DNA from: an uncultured Porphyromonadaceae bacterium | GTDB taxonomy: Bacteria; Bacteroidota; Bacteroidia; Bacteroidales; Muribaculaceae | Length of the DNA: 64,000 nucleotides | Direction: 5' to 3' | Assembly (NCBI GenBank): GCA_902495075.1 | Contig: CABUVO010000017.1 | Span: 27,319-91,318, forward strand | Shown: positions 8,848 to 18,247 of the stretch, in pieces | Layout of the letters: each line of letters opens with the position of its first letter | How positions within the stretch are numbered: position 1 is the stretch's first letter | Program-made: the position numbers and the translations under genes | The notes under the pieces: model-generated | The model's input: the letters and a program-made list of their open reading frames with translations, nothing else | What the model was told of the DNA's origin: nothing | Database searches by the model: none

Positions 8848-11145
8848 CTATTCTGCCGTAAACCGCACTCCTTTCACGTCTCTTGAATTCGGTCCTATCA
8901 TGAGTTCAAACTCTCCCGGTTCATATACATATCTCTCTTCACCGTTATAGAATTTCAAATCATCCCCGGTAATCTCGAAAACAATATCTTCACTTTCACC
9001 TTTCTTAAGCGTCACTCTCCTGAATCCTTTAAGTTCCTTAACGGGTCTTACCAGAGAAGCGAGAATATCATGCAGATAAAGCTGCACAATCTCTGTGCCA
9101 TCGTGGTTACCTGAATTGGTCACTTTCACCGACGCCTCGATTTTGCCACCCTTCTTCAATGTGCCGGAGCTGAGTTTCACATCTCCATAAGTAAAATCGG
9201 TGTAAGACAGTCCATAGCCGAAAGGATACAGAGGTTCATTGCTTTCATCTATCCAATTGCTTGCATATCTGTGAAAGTGAGAATTATCATTGTCAGGTCT
9301 TCCGGTATTCATGTGGTTATAGTGAAGAGGAAGCTGACCGACAGAGCGAGGGAAAGATGTCGTGAGCTTGCCACAAGGAGACTTCTTGCCGAATATCACA
9401 TCAGCGATAGCATCTCCCGCCTCACTGCCGGCATACCACACATTCAATATCGCGGGTACATTCTCGTCTTCCCAACAGAGAGTCAGCGGTCTGCCTGTGA
9501 ACAACACAAGGACTACCGGTTTCCCGGTCTTTACAAGCTCCCTGAGGAGATCTTTCTGCGCATCCGGGATATCGAGATTCGTCCTTGATGCTGACTCTCC
9601 CGTCATATCAGCACTTTCGCCAAGTGCCGCAACTATCACGTCAGATTGAGAAGCAACATTAAGAGCCTCCCTAAGGAGGGCTGCGTCATCACCCCGTTTC
9701 AGCGGACGAATGCCAACAGCGTATTTTTCCACATTGGCGTCATAATAGATGTTGCTCCCCTTGGAGTGCAAAATCTCCGCCTTCCCTTTCGTTTCATCTC
9801 TAAATGCAGCAAGAAGCGACCGGTGTTTCTCTGGTCTGCAGGTCATGCTCCACATGCCACACATATTATTGACGGCATCCGCCATAGGTCCAATCAAAGC
9901 AATCTTCCCTTTCTTCCGCAGCGGCAGCAAATTATCGCTGTTCTTCAGCAACACGAAAGTCTCGGCAGCAATATCCCTTGCAATCTTACGCTTCCCGGGA
10001 GTAAAAGTCTCTTTGACGGATCTCTCGGGATTACAATATTTATAGGGATTGTCAAAAAGTCCGAGTTTATACTTGGCTTCGAGTATTCGCCGGCAGGCAT
10101 CGTCTATCTGCTTCTCTGTCACCCTCTCCTCTCTCAGGGATTCTTCAAGAGTAGAGATATACCCTTCACTCACCATATCCATGTCGGTGCCGGCTTCGAG
10201 TGCCTGTGCGGATGCATCCTTCAGAGATGCATAGCCATGCTTTGACATCTCGTCGATTGAGTTATAGTCTGTAACCACAAATCCTCCGAATCCCCATTCA
10301 TCTCTCAGAAGATCGGTAAGAAGCCAGCGGCATGCGGTGGCGGGAACTCCGTTTATTGTATTGAATGAACTCATCACACTCCCCACACCCGCCTCAACTG
10401 CGGCTTTGTAAGGCTCAAGATATTCGTTGCGCATCCGTTGGCGGCTCATATCCACAGGCATATAATCACGCCCGCTTTCTCCGGCGCCGTATAAGGCAAA
10501 ATGTTTCAGACAACTCATAATGCTGTTCTCATTCTTCAGGTCGTCACCCTGATATCCTTCCACATATGCCTTCGCAAGCACCGCACCAAGATACGGATCT
10601 TCCCCGCTTCCTTCAGCTACACGTCCCCATCTGGCATCCTGACAGATATCTACCATCGGACTATAGGTCCACCCTATTCCGTTGGCAGCTGACTCTTCGG
10701 CTGATATCCTTGCCATCCGCCTGACGGCCTCAGGATTCCAGCTACAAGACATAGCCAATGGGATAGGAAAGATTGTCTCATATCCATGTATGATGTCCGC
10801 ACCGGCAAGCAGAGGAATTCCAAGACGTGATTCCTTCACCGCTACATCCTGCAACGCTTTGATATTCTCAACACCCTTAACATTGAAAAAGCCTCCGATT
10901 TCACCTTTGCGTATCAGTTCCCCGAGCTCCACGCTTTTCACCGCCCCGGTCTTCATAGAGCCACCGGATGGAAGCGAAAGCTGACCGAGTTTCTCACGCA
11001 TCGTCATCTTTTCCATTAATTCTGAGATGAACTCCTGCATCTTGTCATCTTCTTTTATCCCGAGAGTTCCTGATGCATAAGCAACCGTGCCGATTGTGAG
11101 AAAGAGTAGTGCTGTTATAAGAAATCCTTTTCTTATATCCTTCAT
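8848..11145 (-). CDS. Glycoside hydrolase family 3 (beta-glucosidase BglX type)
   Basis: A 765-residue exported enzyme with a signal peptide (about 1-24). The GH3 N-domain (about 45-365) has the catalytic nucleophile in VVTDYNSIDEM near residue 290. The C-domain is at about 400-620, and a fibronectin-III-like domain closes the protein (KVTNSGNHDGTEIVQLY). This layout is that of periplasmic BglX-type beta-glucosidases/xylosidases, which release terminal beta-linked sugars. It follows susD after a 106-bp spacer containing a strong hairpin. The length and all expected domains are present. Confidence 0.9.
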   Translation of the reverse strand: MKDIRKGFLITALLFLTIGTVAYASGTLGIKEDDKMQEFISELMEKMTMREKLGQLSLPSGGSMKTGAVKSVELGELIRKGEIGGFFNVKGVENIKALQDVAVKESRLGIPLLAGADIIHGYETIFPIPLAMSCSWNPEAVRRMARISAEESAANGIGWTYSPMVDICQDARWGRVAEGSGEDPYLGAVLAKAYVEGYQGDDLKNENSIMSCLKHFALYGAGESGRDYMPVDMSRQRMRNEYLEPYKAAVEAGVGSVMSSFNTINGVPATACRWLLTDLLRDEWGFGGFVVTDYNSIDEMSKHGYASLKDASAQALEAGTDMDMVSEGYISTLEESLREERVTEKQIDDACRRILEAKYKLGLFDNPYKYCNPERSVKETFTPGKRKIARDIAAETFVLLKNSDNLLPLRKKGKIALIGPMADAVNNMCGMWSMTCRPEKHRSLLAAFRDETKGKAEILHSKGSNIYYDANVEKYAVGIRPLKRGDDAALLREALNVASQSDVIVAALGESADMTGESASRTNLDIPDAQKDLLRELVKTGKPVVLVLFTGRPLTLCWEDENVPAILNVWYAGSEAGDAIADVIFGKKSPCGKLTTSFPRSVGQLPLHYNHMNTGRPDNDNSHFHRYASNWIDESNEPLYPFGYGLSYTDFTYGDVKLSSGTLKKGGKIEASVKVTNSGNHDGTEIVQLYLHDILASLVRPVKELKGFRRVTLKKGESEDIVFEITGDDLKFYNGEERYVYEPGEFELMIGPNSRDVKGVRFTAE

Positions 11146-11174
11146 ACTTTTAATTCCATAGAGTTTATTGTTTT

Positions 11175-11213
11175 AATGGAGGTGATCTCCGAAACTCAGA
11201 GGCCACCTCCATT
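11175..11213 (-). promoter_or_regulatory. Intercistronic hairpin between susD and GH3
   Basis: A perfect 10-bp inverted repeat (AATGGAGGTG at 11175-11184, CACCTCCATT at 11204-11213) with a 19-nt loop lies between susD and the GH3 gene. No U-run follows on the minus strand, so it is more likely an mRNA-stabilising or attenuating hairpin that sets susCD above enzyme expression than a full terminator. Confidence 0.6.
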
Positions 11214-11251
11214 CTCAACTATTTGATCACTACTAATACTTATGCGTTTTG

Positions 11252-12889
11252 TTATTTAGCGTTGCTTTTGTCTTGCTCCCAGCCGGGACGAGAATAAAAC
11301 TGCTCGAGAGTATATCCGTAAGATTCGGCAGCACGCACAGCATAATCCGGAATTGGCATATACTGACGTGTGGGAGCCATTCCTTTGGATTCATATGTGA
11401 GAGTGGCGTATTTATTATGACGGATAAGGTCAATCTTCCGCATACCCTCAAGAAAGAATTCTTTACCTCGCTCTTCAAGAATCGCATCCAGAAATGATTC
11501 CATCGAAGCGGTCTGAGCGGAAGTAAGAGCTCCGAGTCCGGCGCGGCTACGCACCTGGTTCACTGCATTTATGGCATCATTGTCAGGAGCTGACTGAGAA
11601 TCGCGGACCTTCAGTTCTGCATACATCAGCAGAACATCTGCCCAACGGGCAATCGGAAGATCTGTTCCCTGATAAAGCACGTTGTCCTCTGCCGGATATT
11701 TCCATGGAATGTAACCATCCCATCTTTTCCCTAAATCTGCGGAAGTGATAAGCACGCCCTGCTTAGTCCAGTAATCGGTATAAATGGTCGCCTTTCGGAG
11801 GTCACTGTCTTCAAATCTGTCATAGAATTTTTTCGATATATTGTAAAATGGGCTCCAACCGCCATTCTGCGGATAGAAGACTGTCTGATTGCCACTGGGG
11901 TCGGTTGCTGACTGGTTGGATGGGCATACAAGCCACGCAAAGTTGTTGATGTTACCCTCTTTCCTACCGCCGTTGATCCCCGAACGGTCACAACTTACTG
12001 CCATTATAATCTCATTGTTGAATTTGTTGGCATTTTTGAAAAGATCCTGATATGGATTGGAGCCTTTAGTGAAAAGAGAGTATTTGCCCTTCAGTTCTTC
12101 ATACATCTCCAAGCCTTTCTTATACCATCCTTCCATGTGTCCGCCTTCATTCAGACAATGTCGCATCATGCAGAAGCGAGCGAAGTCACGCGTGTAACGA
12201 CCCTTCTCCGACTGCGTTTCGGGAACATTCTTGATAGCGAATTCCAGATCGTCGTAGATCCACTGGCAATACTGGTCGAGCGTCGGTCTCACCGCTGCCT
12301 GCTGCGCAGATTCGTCAAAGACTTTGTCATAGTCCACAATCACAGGCACAGGACCAAACACATGTAACAAGTAATACATGAAGTTTGCACGGCAAAGTCT
12401 TGCCTCGGCGACAAGACCGGTCTTGGTCTCAGCTGAAATATGATCCTCCGGAGCCCGTTCTAAAGTTCCTATAATTTCTGTGAATCGCGTCACATGCACT
12501 GTCTTGCGATACTGACCCGGAGTTTTGTCATTGGCACTTCCATCGTTGTAATAACAACAAGGTTCATAGTTAGCCTTAGAAAAATCGAGCCAACCGCTTG
12601 CTAATGTGCACAATCCCGGAGCCTGCATATCCGTCGGGGTATCAAACATACGCACATATCCGCCGGTTGGCTGGTAGATGCCATGCTGGGTTCCGTCGGA
12701 AAACTTATATCCGTTGACTGACTGAAGGGGCACATAGCAACCCATGGCATATGACACATAATCACTTTCGCTTGAGGGATACGAACCTTGAAGAAGACTT
12801 CCGAATATCTTAGGTTCGAAATTATTCTCGCAGCCTCCGAGCATCAGACACCCGGCTAAAAGGAATGGAAATATTATTTCTTTTTTCAT
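11252..12889 (-). CDS. SusD/RagB-family glycan-binding lipoprotein
   Basis: A 545-residue surface lipoprotein with a type II signal peptide (LMLGGC, Cys at about residue 20). The helical TPR-like scaffold characteristic of SusD is apparent: RLCRANFMYYLLHVFGPVP in the N-terminal SusD-like part and RWADVLLMYAE plus AINAVNQVRSRAGL in the C-terminal RagB/SusD part. It caps the partner SusC barrel and captures oligosaccharide. It lies 16 bp downstream of susC in the same operon. Confidence 0.95.
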   Translation of the reverse strand: MKKEIIFPFLLAGCLMLGGCENNFEPKIFGSLLQGSYPSSESDYVSYAMGCYVPLQSVNGYKFSDGTQHGIYQPTGGYVRMFDTPTDMQAPGLCTLASGWLDFSKANYEPCCYYNDGSANDKTPGQYRKTVHVTRFTEIIGTLERAPEDHISAETKTGLVAEARLCRANFMYYLLHVFGPVPVIVDYDKVFDESAQQAAVRPTLDQYCQWIYDDLEFAIKNVPETQSEKGRYTRDFARFCMMRHCLNEGGHMEGWYKKGLEMYEELKGKYSLFTKGSNPYQDLFKNANKFNNEIIMAVSCDRSGINGGRKEGNINNFAWLVCPSNQSATDPSGNQTVFYPQNGGWSPFYNISKKFYDRFEDSDLRKATIYTDYWTKQGVLITSADLGKRWDGYIPWKYPAEDNVLYQGTDLPIARWADVLLMYAELKVRDSQSAPDNDAINAVNQVRSRAGLGALTSAQTASMESFLDAILEERGKEFFLEGMRKIDLIRHNKYATLTYESKGMAPTRQYMPIPDYAVRAAESYGYTLEQFYSRPGWEQDKSNAK

Positions 12890-12905
12890 AATTGAGTTCG
12901 ATATA

Positions 12906-15900
12906 TTAGAAGGTGATTCTTGCTCCGAAAGCGAATGAGCGTACCTGAGGATATTGTCCGCCGGTCACATTATTGGATCCGGTTATGATTTCAGGGTCAT
13001 CACCTTTGTATTTGGTAATGATAAAGGGATTGGTGATGTCTGCAAACACTCTGATACTTTTAAGATACCCTTTGAAAACTTTCCATTTCAGCGCATCGAA
13101 AGTATAGCCGAGTGCGATGGTACGCACACGCAAAAAGCTTGCGTTCTGGTAGAACTGACGCACTGCGACTCCCTCGGGCATAGTTATGTTACGCCAAGCA
13201 TATCCCGGTTCCGTGCCATTGGAATTAGTCTGCGAATTCCACACATTGTATGCGTGCGTGGCTGGATTCATCGTCTCATAACCATTGGCAAGATTGGACA
13301 CCGAACATGCCGTGGCATATGTGGCATTATGTTTGTTCACACCGAGTTGCCCGTAGAGGTAGATGTCGAGATCCCAATTCTTATAACGGAATGTATTGCC
13401 TAAACCATAATATAGCTTCGGAGTCATATCTTCCATAAATATATCCTCCTTGTCGATGACTCCATCGCTGTTCTTGTCTACAATAATCGGGCAACCCGGC
13501 ATTTGCGCCGCGGCAGCAAGAGATTTCTGCGACTCTGGCATATTGCTCTTGTCCATATTGATTATGCCGTCATATTTATAGAAATAGCTGGCATTAACCG
13601 GCTCATTCTTACGCACCTGATATGGCTTATAGTCATAGTTGGGCATGCGTTCAACCCAGACGGCTTTATAGTGCGACAGGTTCAAGCTCGTTGTCCATGT
13701 GAAATCGTTGGTCTGGAAATTCCTTGATGTGATCGCAACCTCAACTCCAGAACGTCTCAAATGAGCGCCATTGATCGGACGCGTGGGATACATATTCAGC
13801 GGCGCTGTGCTGGCGTTGCCAAGCATATCGGTGATATCGTTGCGGAACAGGTCTACAGACAGTGTGATTCTGTCGTTGAGGACATTGAAGTCCACTCCAA
13901 TATTCTTCATCGTAGTTTTCTCCCATGTCACGTCCGTATAGGTGGCACCTTCAAGTATATAGGGGATATGCATGAAGTTACCTTCGCTAAAGAATACATA
14001 TGTCGGAGACACACCGATTGTGCCATAAAGCTTGGTGCCGAGATTATCATTACCTGTCTGACCGTAGCTGGCTCGGAGTTTCAGCAGGGAGATCCAGTCA
14101 ACATCGCGCAGAAATTTCTCATTGTTGATTCGCCATGCAGCCGATACTGACGGGAACCAGGAATATTTCTTGTTCTTGAAGAATTTGTCGGTGCCGTCGC
14201 GACGGATTGTAGCGTTCACGATATATCGGTCGAGGAAATTGAGTCCTACACGTGCGAACTGCGACCGGCGCTCGTTCTCCCCTTTTGAAGAAGTGGGCAT
14301 GAACGGACCATTGGCAGCAGAAATATTGGCATCTCCGATAAGGTTATTGGCATTCTGATATTCTGTCAGCATGCCGTCGCTTTTGTGAACATAACGACCC
14401 ATACCTATCACCGCGTCCACATTTACGATATTGGCGAAACCGTGATTGAACATCAGCGTTCCCTCCATTGTCTCGTACTGGCGGTGATAATAGTTCAGGT
14501 TGCCACGGGAGTTTTTCGCCAGAGAGAAATATACTCCTTCGGGAATATAGGAACTGCGGCGGGAATTGTCTTTGTTCACACCGTATAGAAGACGCAATGA
14601 CAGCCAGTTTTTCACAAGATCCGCATCGAGTGTAAAGCTTGCAAACATATTGTTCGTCCTCGATTTATCTGAGATTCCAAGACAGGCAATGGGATTGGGA
14701 ACACGACCAACAATCGTATAGTCACCGTTTTCATCTGTCACGGGAAGATAGGTCGGATACCTTTTGGCAAGCCAAATTGAACCGGCTGCCTGATCTTTCA
14801 TCGAGCTGTTGCCTCCCGTAATAGAATTGTCATATTTGTTGTTGTTCATATTCACAATAGTCGACAGCTTCAGGAAGGGGAAAAGCTGAGCCTGAATGTT
14901 GGTGCGCAGTGAATAACGCTGCATTCCCGAATTCCTGAGCACACCTTTCTCTTCGTAGTAATTCAGACCGAGATAATATTTGATAATCTTCGTGCCGCCG
15001 CTTATTGTCAGGTTATGGTTGTTGACATGACCTGTCTGAAGCACCTGACCAAGCCAGTCGGTATTGATGGCGCCGCGGATATCATCGTCTGAGAACAGAG
15101 GCGTATAACTGCCGTCGTATTCTTTGTCTCCATATGGATACATTTTCTTATTGTAGAGATACTTCTCTTTATCATAGAGATTCACCATCTCCATGTACTG
15201 ACGGGAATCAAGACGATCCATATCATAATTGTAATGCTTCATCACCGTGTAGCTTCCTTCATAGGTAATGGATGGTTTCCCCTCTCTTCCCTTCTTAGTG
15301 GTAATAAGCACCACGCCGTTGGCTGCTTTCACACCATAGATGGCAGCCGAGGCATCTTTTAGCACCTCTATCGATTCAATGTCGGCTGGATTGAGCGAGG
15401 CAAGTCCGGAACGGTTGATGTTAGATGGCAACGCCGTACCTGAATTCCCTCCTTCAAGATTGGAACTCGGCATCTCCACTCCGTCCACAATATACATCGG
15501 AGTGCCGGATCCACGAACCGAAATGTTGATTCCTCCGCCTGGTTCCGCGCTGGCAATTGTTGCCTGCACTCCGGCTGCACGCCCCAAGAGCATGCTCCCG
15601 ACTGTGGCATTGGAAGTTTTGGATACTTTGTCGGCATCGACTTTGGCAATGGAAGTAGTAAGGCTCTTGCGCGAGGTGGTGCCGTAACCTACAACCACAA
15701 TGTCATCAAGAATAGCATCGTTCTGAGACAAGCGCACATTGAGGTTGTTTTTTCCAGCCGTTTTCTCCTCTCGGGCAATATAACCGACATATGAGAATTT
15801 AAGAGGATCATTGTCGACTAAATCAACGGAAAACTTTCCATCCATATCTGTCATCACTCCCCCTCCGGGATTGCTCTTCGGCGACACTGTAACTCCGACA

Positions 15901-16328
15901 AGGGGTTCTCCGGTGGCGTTGTCGAGCACAATGCCGCTGACGCGACGCTTCTGCTGTCCGCTTCTCGGCTGAACATTTTTACGGCTGTCTTTCTTAAGGG
16001 AAAGTACGATCTGCGACTTCTCATATTTATAAGAGATGTCGGTGTTGGCAAAAATCAGAGGCAACACTTTTTTCAAAGGTTCATTAACCGCCGACACTTT
16101 TACTTTCGTTGAAAGGTCGATAAGATCTTTGTTGTAAAGAAACCGATAACCGGTCTGCTTCTGGATTGATTCCAGCACTTTTTGGATCGGTTCGCCGGAA
16201 AAATTAAGAGTCACATTCTTGTCCTGACCCATCGCAACAGTGGTCGACACCACCATCAAAAAGGCACACAACCAGAATCTGACACGTCTTCTCAACTTTG
16301 AAAAGACACGCGTAATTGGTTCGTTCAT
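12906..16328 (-). CDS. SusC/RagA TonB-dependent transporter with STN signalling domain
   Basis: A 1140-residue outer-membrane transporter. After the signal peptide (about 1-34) comes an STN domain (about 38-95), then a carboxypeptidase-regulatory-like domain (about 130-215), a plug with DIVVVGYGTTSRKSLT and IESIEVLKDASAAIYGVKAANGVVLITT, and a barrel ending in an aromatic residue (ARITF). The STN domain is what FecR-type anti-sigma factors contact, so the divergent ECF sigma/FecR pair at 17.6-19.3 kb is very likely its regulator. It heads the operon susC-susD-GH3-GH2-esterase. Between it and the sigma gene sits an ORF6N gene, an unusual interposition. Confidence 0.95.
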   Translation of the reverse strand: MNEPITRVFSKLRRRVRFWLCAFLMVVSTTVAMGQDKNVTLNFSGEPIQKVLESIQKQTGYRFLYNKDLIDLSTKVKVSAVNEPLKKVLPLIFANTDISYKYEKSQIVLSLKKDSRKNVQPRSGQQKRRVSGIVLDNATGEPLVGVTVSPKSNPGGGVMTDMDGKFSVDLVDNDPLKFSYVGYIAREEKTAGKNNLNVRLSQNDAILDDIVVVGYGTTSRKSLTTSIAKVDADKVSKTSNATVGSMLLGRAAGVQATIASAEPGGGINISVRGSGTPMYIVDGVEMPSSNLEGGNSGTALPSNINRSGLASLNPADIESIEVLKDASAAIYGVKAANGVVLITTKKGREGKPSITYEGSYTVMKHYNYDMDRLDSRQYMEMVNLYDKEKYLYNKKMYPYGDKEYDGSYTPLFSDDDIRGAINTDWLGQVLQTGHVNNHNLTISGGTKIIKYYLGLNYYEEKGVLRNSGMQRYSLRTNIQAQLFPFLKLSTIVNMNNNKYDNSITGGNSSMKDQAAGSIWLAKRYPTYLPVTDENGDYTIVGRVPNPIACLGISDKSRTNNMFASFTLDADLVKNWLSLRLLYGVNKDNSRRSSYIPEGVYFSLAKNSRGNLNYYHRQYETMEGTLMFNHGFANIVNVDAVIGMGRYVHKSDGMLTEYQNANNLIGDANISAANGPFMPTSSKGENERRSQFARVGLNFLDRYIVNATIRRDGTDKFFKNKKYSWFPSVSAAWRINNEKFLRDVDWISLLKLRASYGQTGNDNLGTKLYGTIGVSPTYVFFSEGNFMHIPYILEGATYTDVTWEKTTMKNIGVDFNVLNDRITLSVDLFRNDITDMLGNASTAPLNMYPTRPINGAHLRRSGVEVAITSRNFQTNDFTWTTSLNLSHYKAVWVERMPNYDYKPYQVRKNEPVNASYFYKYDGIINMDKSNMPESQKSLAAAAQMPGCPIIVDKNSDGVIDKEDIFMEDMTPKLYYGLGNTFRYKNWDLDIYLYGQLGVNKHNATYATACSVSNLANGYETMNPATHAYNVWNSQTNSNGTEPGYAWRNITMPEGVAVRQFYQNASFLRVRTIALGYTFDALKWKVFKGYLKSIRVFADITNPFIITKYKGDDPEIITGSNNVTGGQYPQVRSFAFGARITF

Positions 16329-16472
16329 ATGTTAAGTTAATTTTAGAGTTTTCATGGACTATTCCTAACCCAACGACGCACGACCACCGAAATACCACAA
16401 TCAATTTTTAAATTTTCTTAATTTTTCTTCACAAATTATTTATCCAGCAGCAATTATCTATAAGTTCGATAA

Positions 16473-16656
16473 AAGGTTAAAAGTTATAGGTAACAGGGTA
16501 AAGGTGAATTGGCGCACCTCTAATTTTGACTCAGATTCCTTTTATCTGTCAGTGTACAATCATTTCTTTAGGCGAAGCCGGTTGAGTCATGCCAATTCTT
16601 CCCTTTAACCTATTACTTTCCCCTTTAACCTGTTTATCGGGCTGTGCCCGATAAAC
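16473..16656. repeat. Inverted heptamer array, GGTTAAA flavour, with terminal palindrome
   Basis: The left arm (16475-16509) reads GGTTAAA, AGTTATA, GGTAACA, GGGTAAA, GGTGAAT. The right arm (16591-16630) is its approximate reverse complement (GCCAATT, CTTCCCT, TTAACCT, ATTACTT). A perfect 11-bp inverted repeat with a 3-nt loop (GTTTATCGGGC/GCCCGATAAAC, 16632-16656) caps one end. The core junctions AATTGGCGCACCTC and GAGTCATGCCAATTC recur at 56.3 kb. The rest of the 16329-16786 spacer holds no gene. Confidence 0.75.
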
Positions 16657-16730
16657 GGGGATTTAGGAAAACGAAAAAATCCGATTGAACATTCATAGTG
16701 CTAAATATTTAATTATCTTACAAAAATGGT

Positions 16731-16738
16731 TAATTTTG
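16731..16738 (+). promoter_or_regulatory. -7 element TAATTTTG upstream of ORF6N gene 1
   Basis: Matches TAnnTTTG, 49 bp before the ATG at 16787. No good TTTG lies 19-20 bp upstream, so this is a weak prediction. Confidence 0.4.
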
Positions 16739-16786
16739 CAAGATGATTTATATGCTGTAAAAATAACATGTTTAACAATTGCAACC

Positions 16787-17344
16787 ATGAACGATCTTGA
16801 ACTTGTCCGTTCCAAAATATATGAGATCCGCGGTCAGAGGGTGATGCTCGATTTTGACCTCGCTGAACTATACCAGGTTGAGACAAAACAACTTAAAAGA
16901 GCAGTGCGTAGAAACATTCAAAGATTTGAGGGCGATGATTTTATGTTTGAACTAACTCCAGATGAATTCTTGAGGTGTAAAAATGGCACCTCAAATCATG
17001 GAGGTGTACGATATATGCCATTTGCCTTTACCGAATTAGGGGTAGCAATGCTGTCAAGCGTATTACGTAGTAATACAGCCATTGAAGTAAACCGCAACAT
17101 AATGAGGGCTTTCGTGGCGGTCCGTCAGATGCTTGCACAGCCAAAAACCGATAAGTTTGCAGTATTGGAACAGCGTATTGAAAAATTAGAGAACTATATC
17201 GAAGAAGTCATCACGGACGTTAACGATGTGAATGAAGATACGCGGATGCAGATAGAGCTCATCAATGAATCGCTTGCCGAACTTCAAGCTGAAAAGAAAA
17301 CCTTGAAAGCCTCTCGCACTACCATCGGATTCAAACCGCAATAA
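16787..17344 (+). CDS. ORF6N-domain protein (copy 1)
   Basis: A 185-residue protein starting MNDLELVRSKIYEIRGQ; an upstream in-frame ATG at 16685 lies before the promoter element and adds a non-conserved tail, so the start at 16787 is preferred. Residues about 5-110 form the ORF6N DNA-binding domain known from phage antirepressors (MLDFDLAELYQVETKQLKRAV, RYMPFAFTELGVAMLSSVL). The C-terminal about 70 residues are a charged coiled-coil (LEQRIEKLENYIEE). It is a close paralogue of 19439-20002: start and C-terminal codons are nearly identical while residues about 20-100 diverge. It sits between susC and the sigma gene. Its job is unknown; a DNA-binding regulator is an inference. Confidence 0.8.
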   Translation: MNDLELVRSKIYEIRGQRVMLDFDLAELYQVETKQLKRAVRRNIQRFEGDDFMFELTPDEFLRCKNGTSNHGGVRYMPFAFTELGVAMLSSVLRSNTAIEVNRNIMRAFVAVRQMLAQPKTDKFAVLEQRIEKLENYIEEVITDVNDVNEDTRMQIELINESLAELQAEKKTLKASRTTIGFKPQ

Positions 17345-17533
17345 AACAGTTTTACTGTATTGAGCATTCAGTTTGATATTCTGACCTCAAATTTGAAATT
17401 TTCCATCTGCGATGGATTTAGGTGTATTTATCTCCAACCACTTTCAACCACTCAAAAACCCCATTCTACTTCCCTCTTCTTACTTTTTACTTTTCAACTC
17501 TTACATCTATATTTTTAAACGACGTTCGAAAAC

Positions 17534-17570
17534 AAATAATCCACATATGAAATATGGATTATTTTCTTTT
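17534..17570 (+). terminator. Probable terminator between ORF6N gene 1 and sigma gene
   Basis: AATAATCCA (17535-17543) pairs with TGGATTATT (17555-17563), followed by TTCTTTTT. It lies 190 bp after ORF6N gene 1 and 23 bp before the sigma promoter. Confidence 0.45.
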
Positions 17571-17592
17571 TATGAAATTATTCTTTCAACTC

Positions 17593-17624
17593 TTTGTAAA
17601 TTAGCAATGTTGTGCTTAACTTTG
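17593..17624 (+). promoter_or_regulatory. Promoter of the ECF sigma/FecR operon
   Basis: TTTG (17593-17596), 20 bp, then TAACTTTG (17617-17624), the full Bacteroidetes primary-sigma consensus. The start codon is 19 bp further on, so the leader is only about 12 nt. Confidence 0.8.
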
Positions 17625-17643
17625 CAGCATATCGCAATATCTA

Positions 17644-18231
17644 ATGTCACCACAGGAAGAACTCTTAAACGACCATATGCTTTTGGCTGCCCTCAAATTC
17701 GACAGCCACGAGGCTTTCGTGAAGATGTTTCGCATTTACTATGTGGATCTTGTGATGTTCGCCGGCACAATTATCCCGGAGAAAGCCACGTGTGAGGATA
17801 TCGTACAGAATGTATTCACCAGAATATGGTCAGAGCGCAAGGAACTCGACATCCGCACTTCCCTTAAATCTTATCTGCTGAAGGGTGTGCAGAACTTTTG
17901 TCTTGATGAGCTGCGGCGTCGCAACGTAAGGTTGCGTTATGAAACAGAATCCCGCCGACACATCCTTACCCTGTCTCCTGAGGAATACTATCTTTATTCC
18001 GAATTGAGAGATGAGATCAACAATGCCATTGCCTCGCTCTCTCCTAATGAAAGAGAAACATTCTTCTTGAGCCGTGTCGAACACCTTAAATATAAAGAAA
18101 TCGCTGATCGTCTCGGTGTCTCTGTGCGGACAGTAGAAACGCGTATAAGCAAGGCTCTGAAACTTATCAAAGCATCCATTGGTGATTTCACCATATTGAT
18201 CGCCGTTTTTATATATAAATTATTTATCTAA
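17644..18231 (+). CDS. ECF RNA polymerase sigma-70 factor
   Basis: A 195-residue sigma factor of the Bacteroidetes PUL-regulating type. Region 2 covers about residues 15-85 (EAFVKMFRIYYVDLVMFA, CEDIVQNVFTRIWSER). Region 4 covers about 120-185 with a helix-turn-helix (YKEIADRLGVSVRTVETRISKAL). A hydrophobic C-terminal tail (FTILIAVFIYKLFI) is unusual and may touch the membrane or the anti-sigma factor. It is followed after 16 bp by fecR, and it most likely drives the divergent susC operon when the SusC STN domain signals. Confidence 0.93.
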   Translation: MSPQEELLNDHMLLAALKFDSHEAFVKMFRIYYVDLVMFAGTIIPEKATCEDIVQNVFTRIWSERKELDIRTSLKSYLLKGVQNFCLDELRRRNVRLRYETESRRHILTLSPEEYYLYSELRDEINNAIASLSPNERETFFLSRVEHLKYKEIADRLGVSVRTVETRISKALKLIKASIGDFTILIAVFIYKLFI

Positions 18232-18247
18232 TCCAAAAAACGAGACA

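Noticed and set aside
9646..10245. 199-codon open frame antisense to the GH3 gene
   Set aside because: Shadow of a conserved enzyme; no start context or recognisable domain.
16685..16786. Upstream in-frame ATG extending ORF6N copy 1 by 34 residues
   Set aside because: It lies upstream of the -7 element and the paralogue has no equivalent extension.
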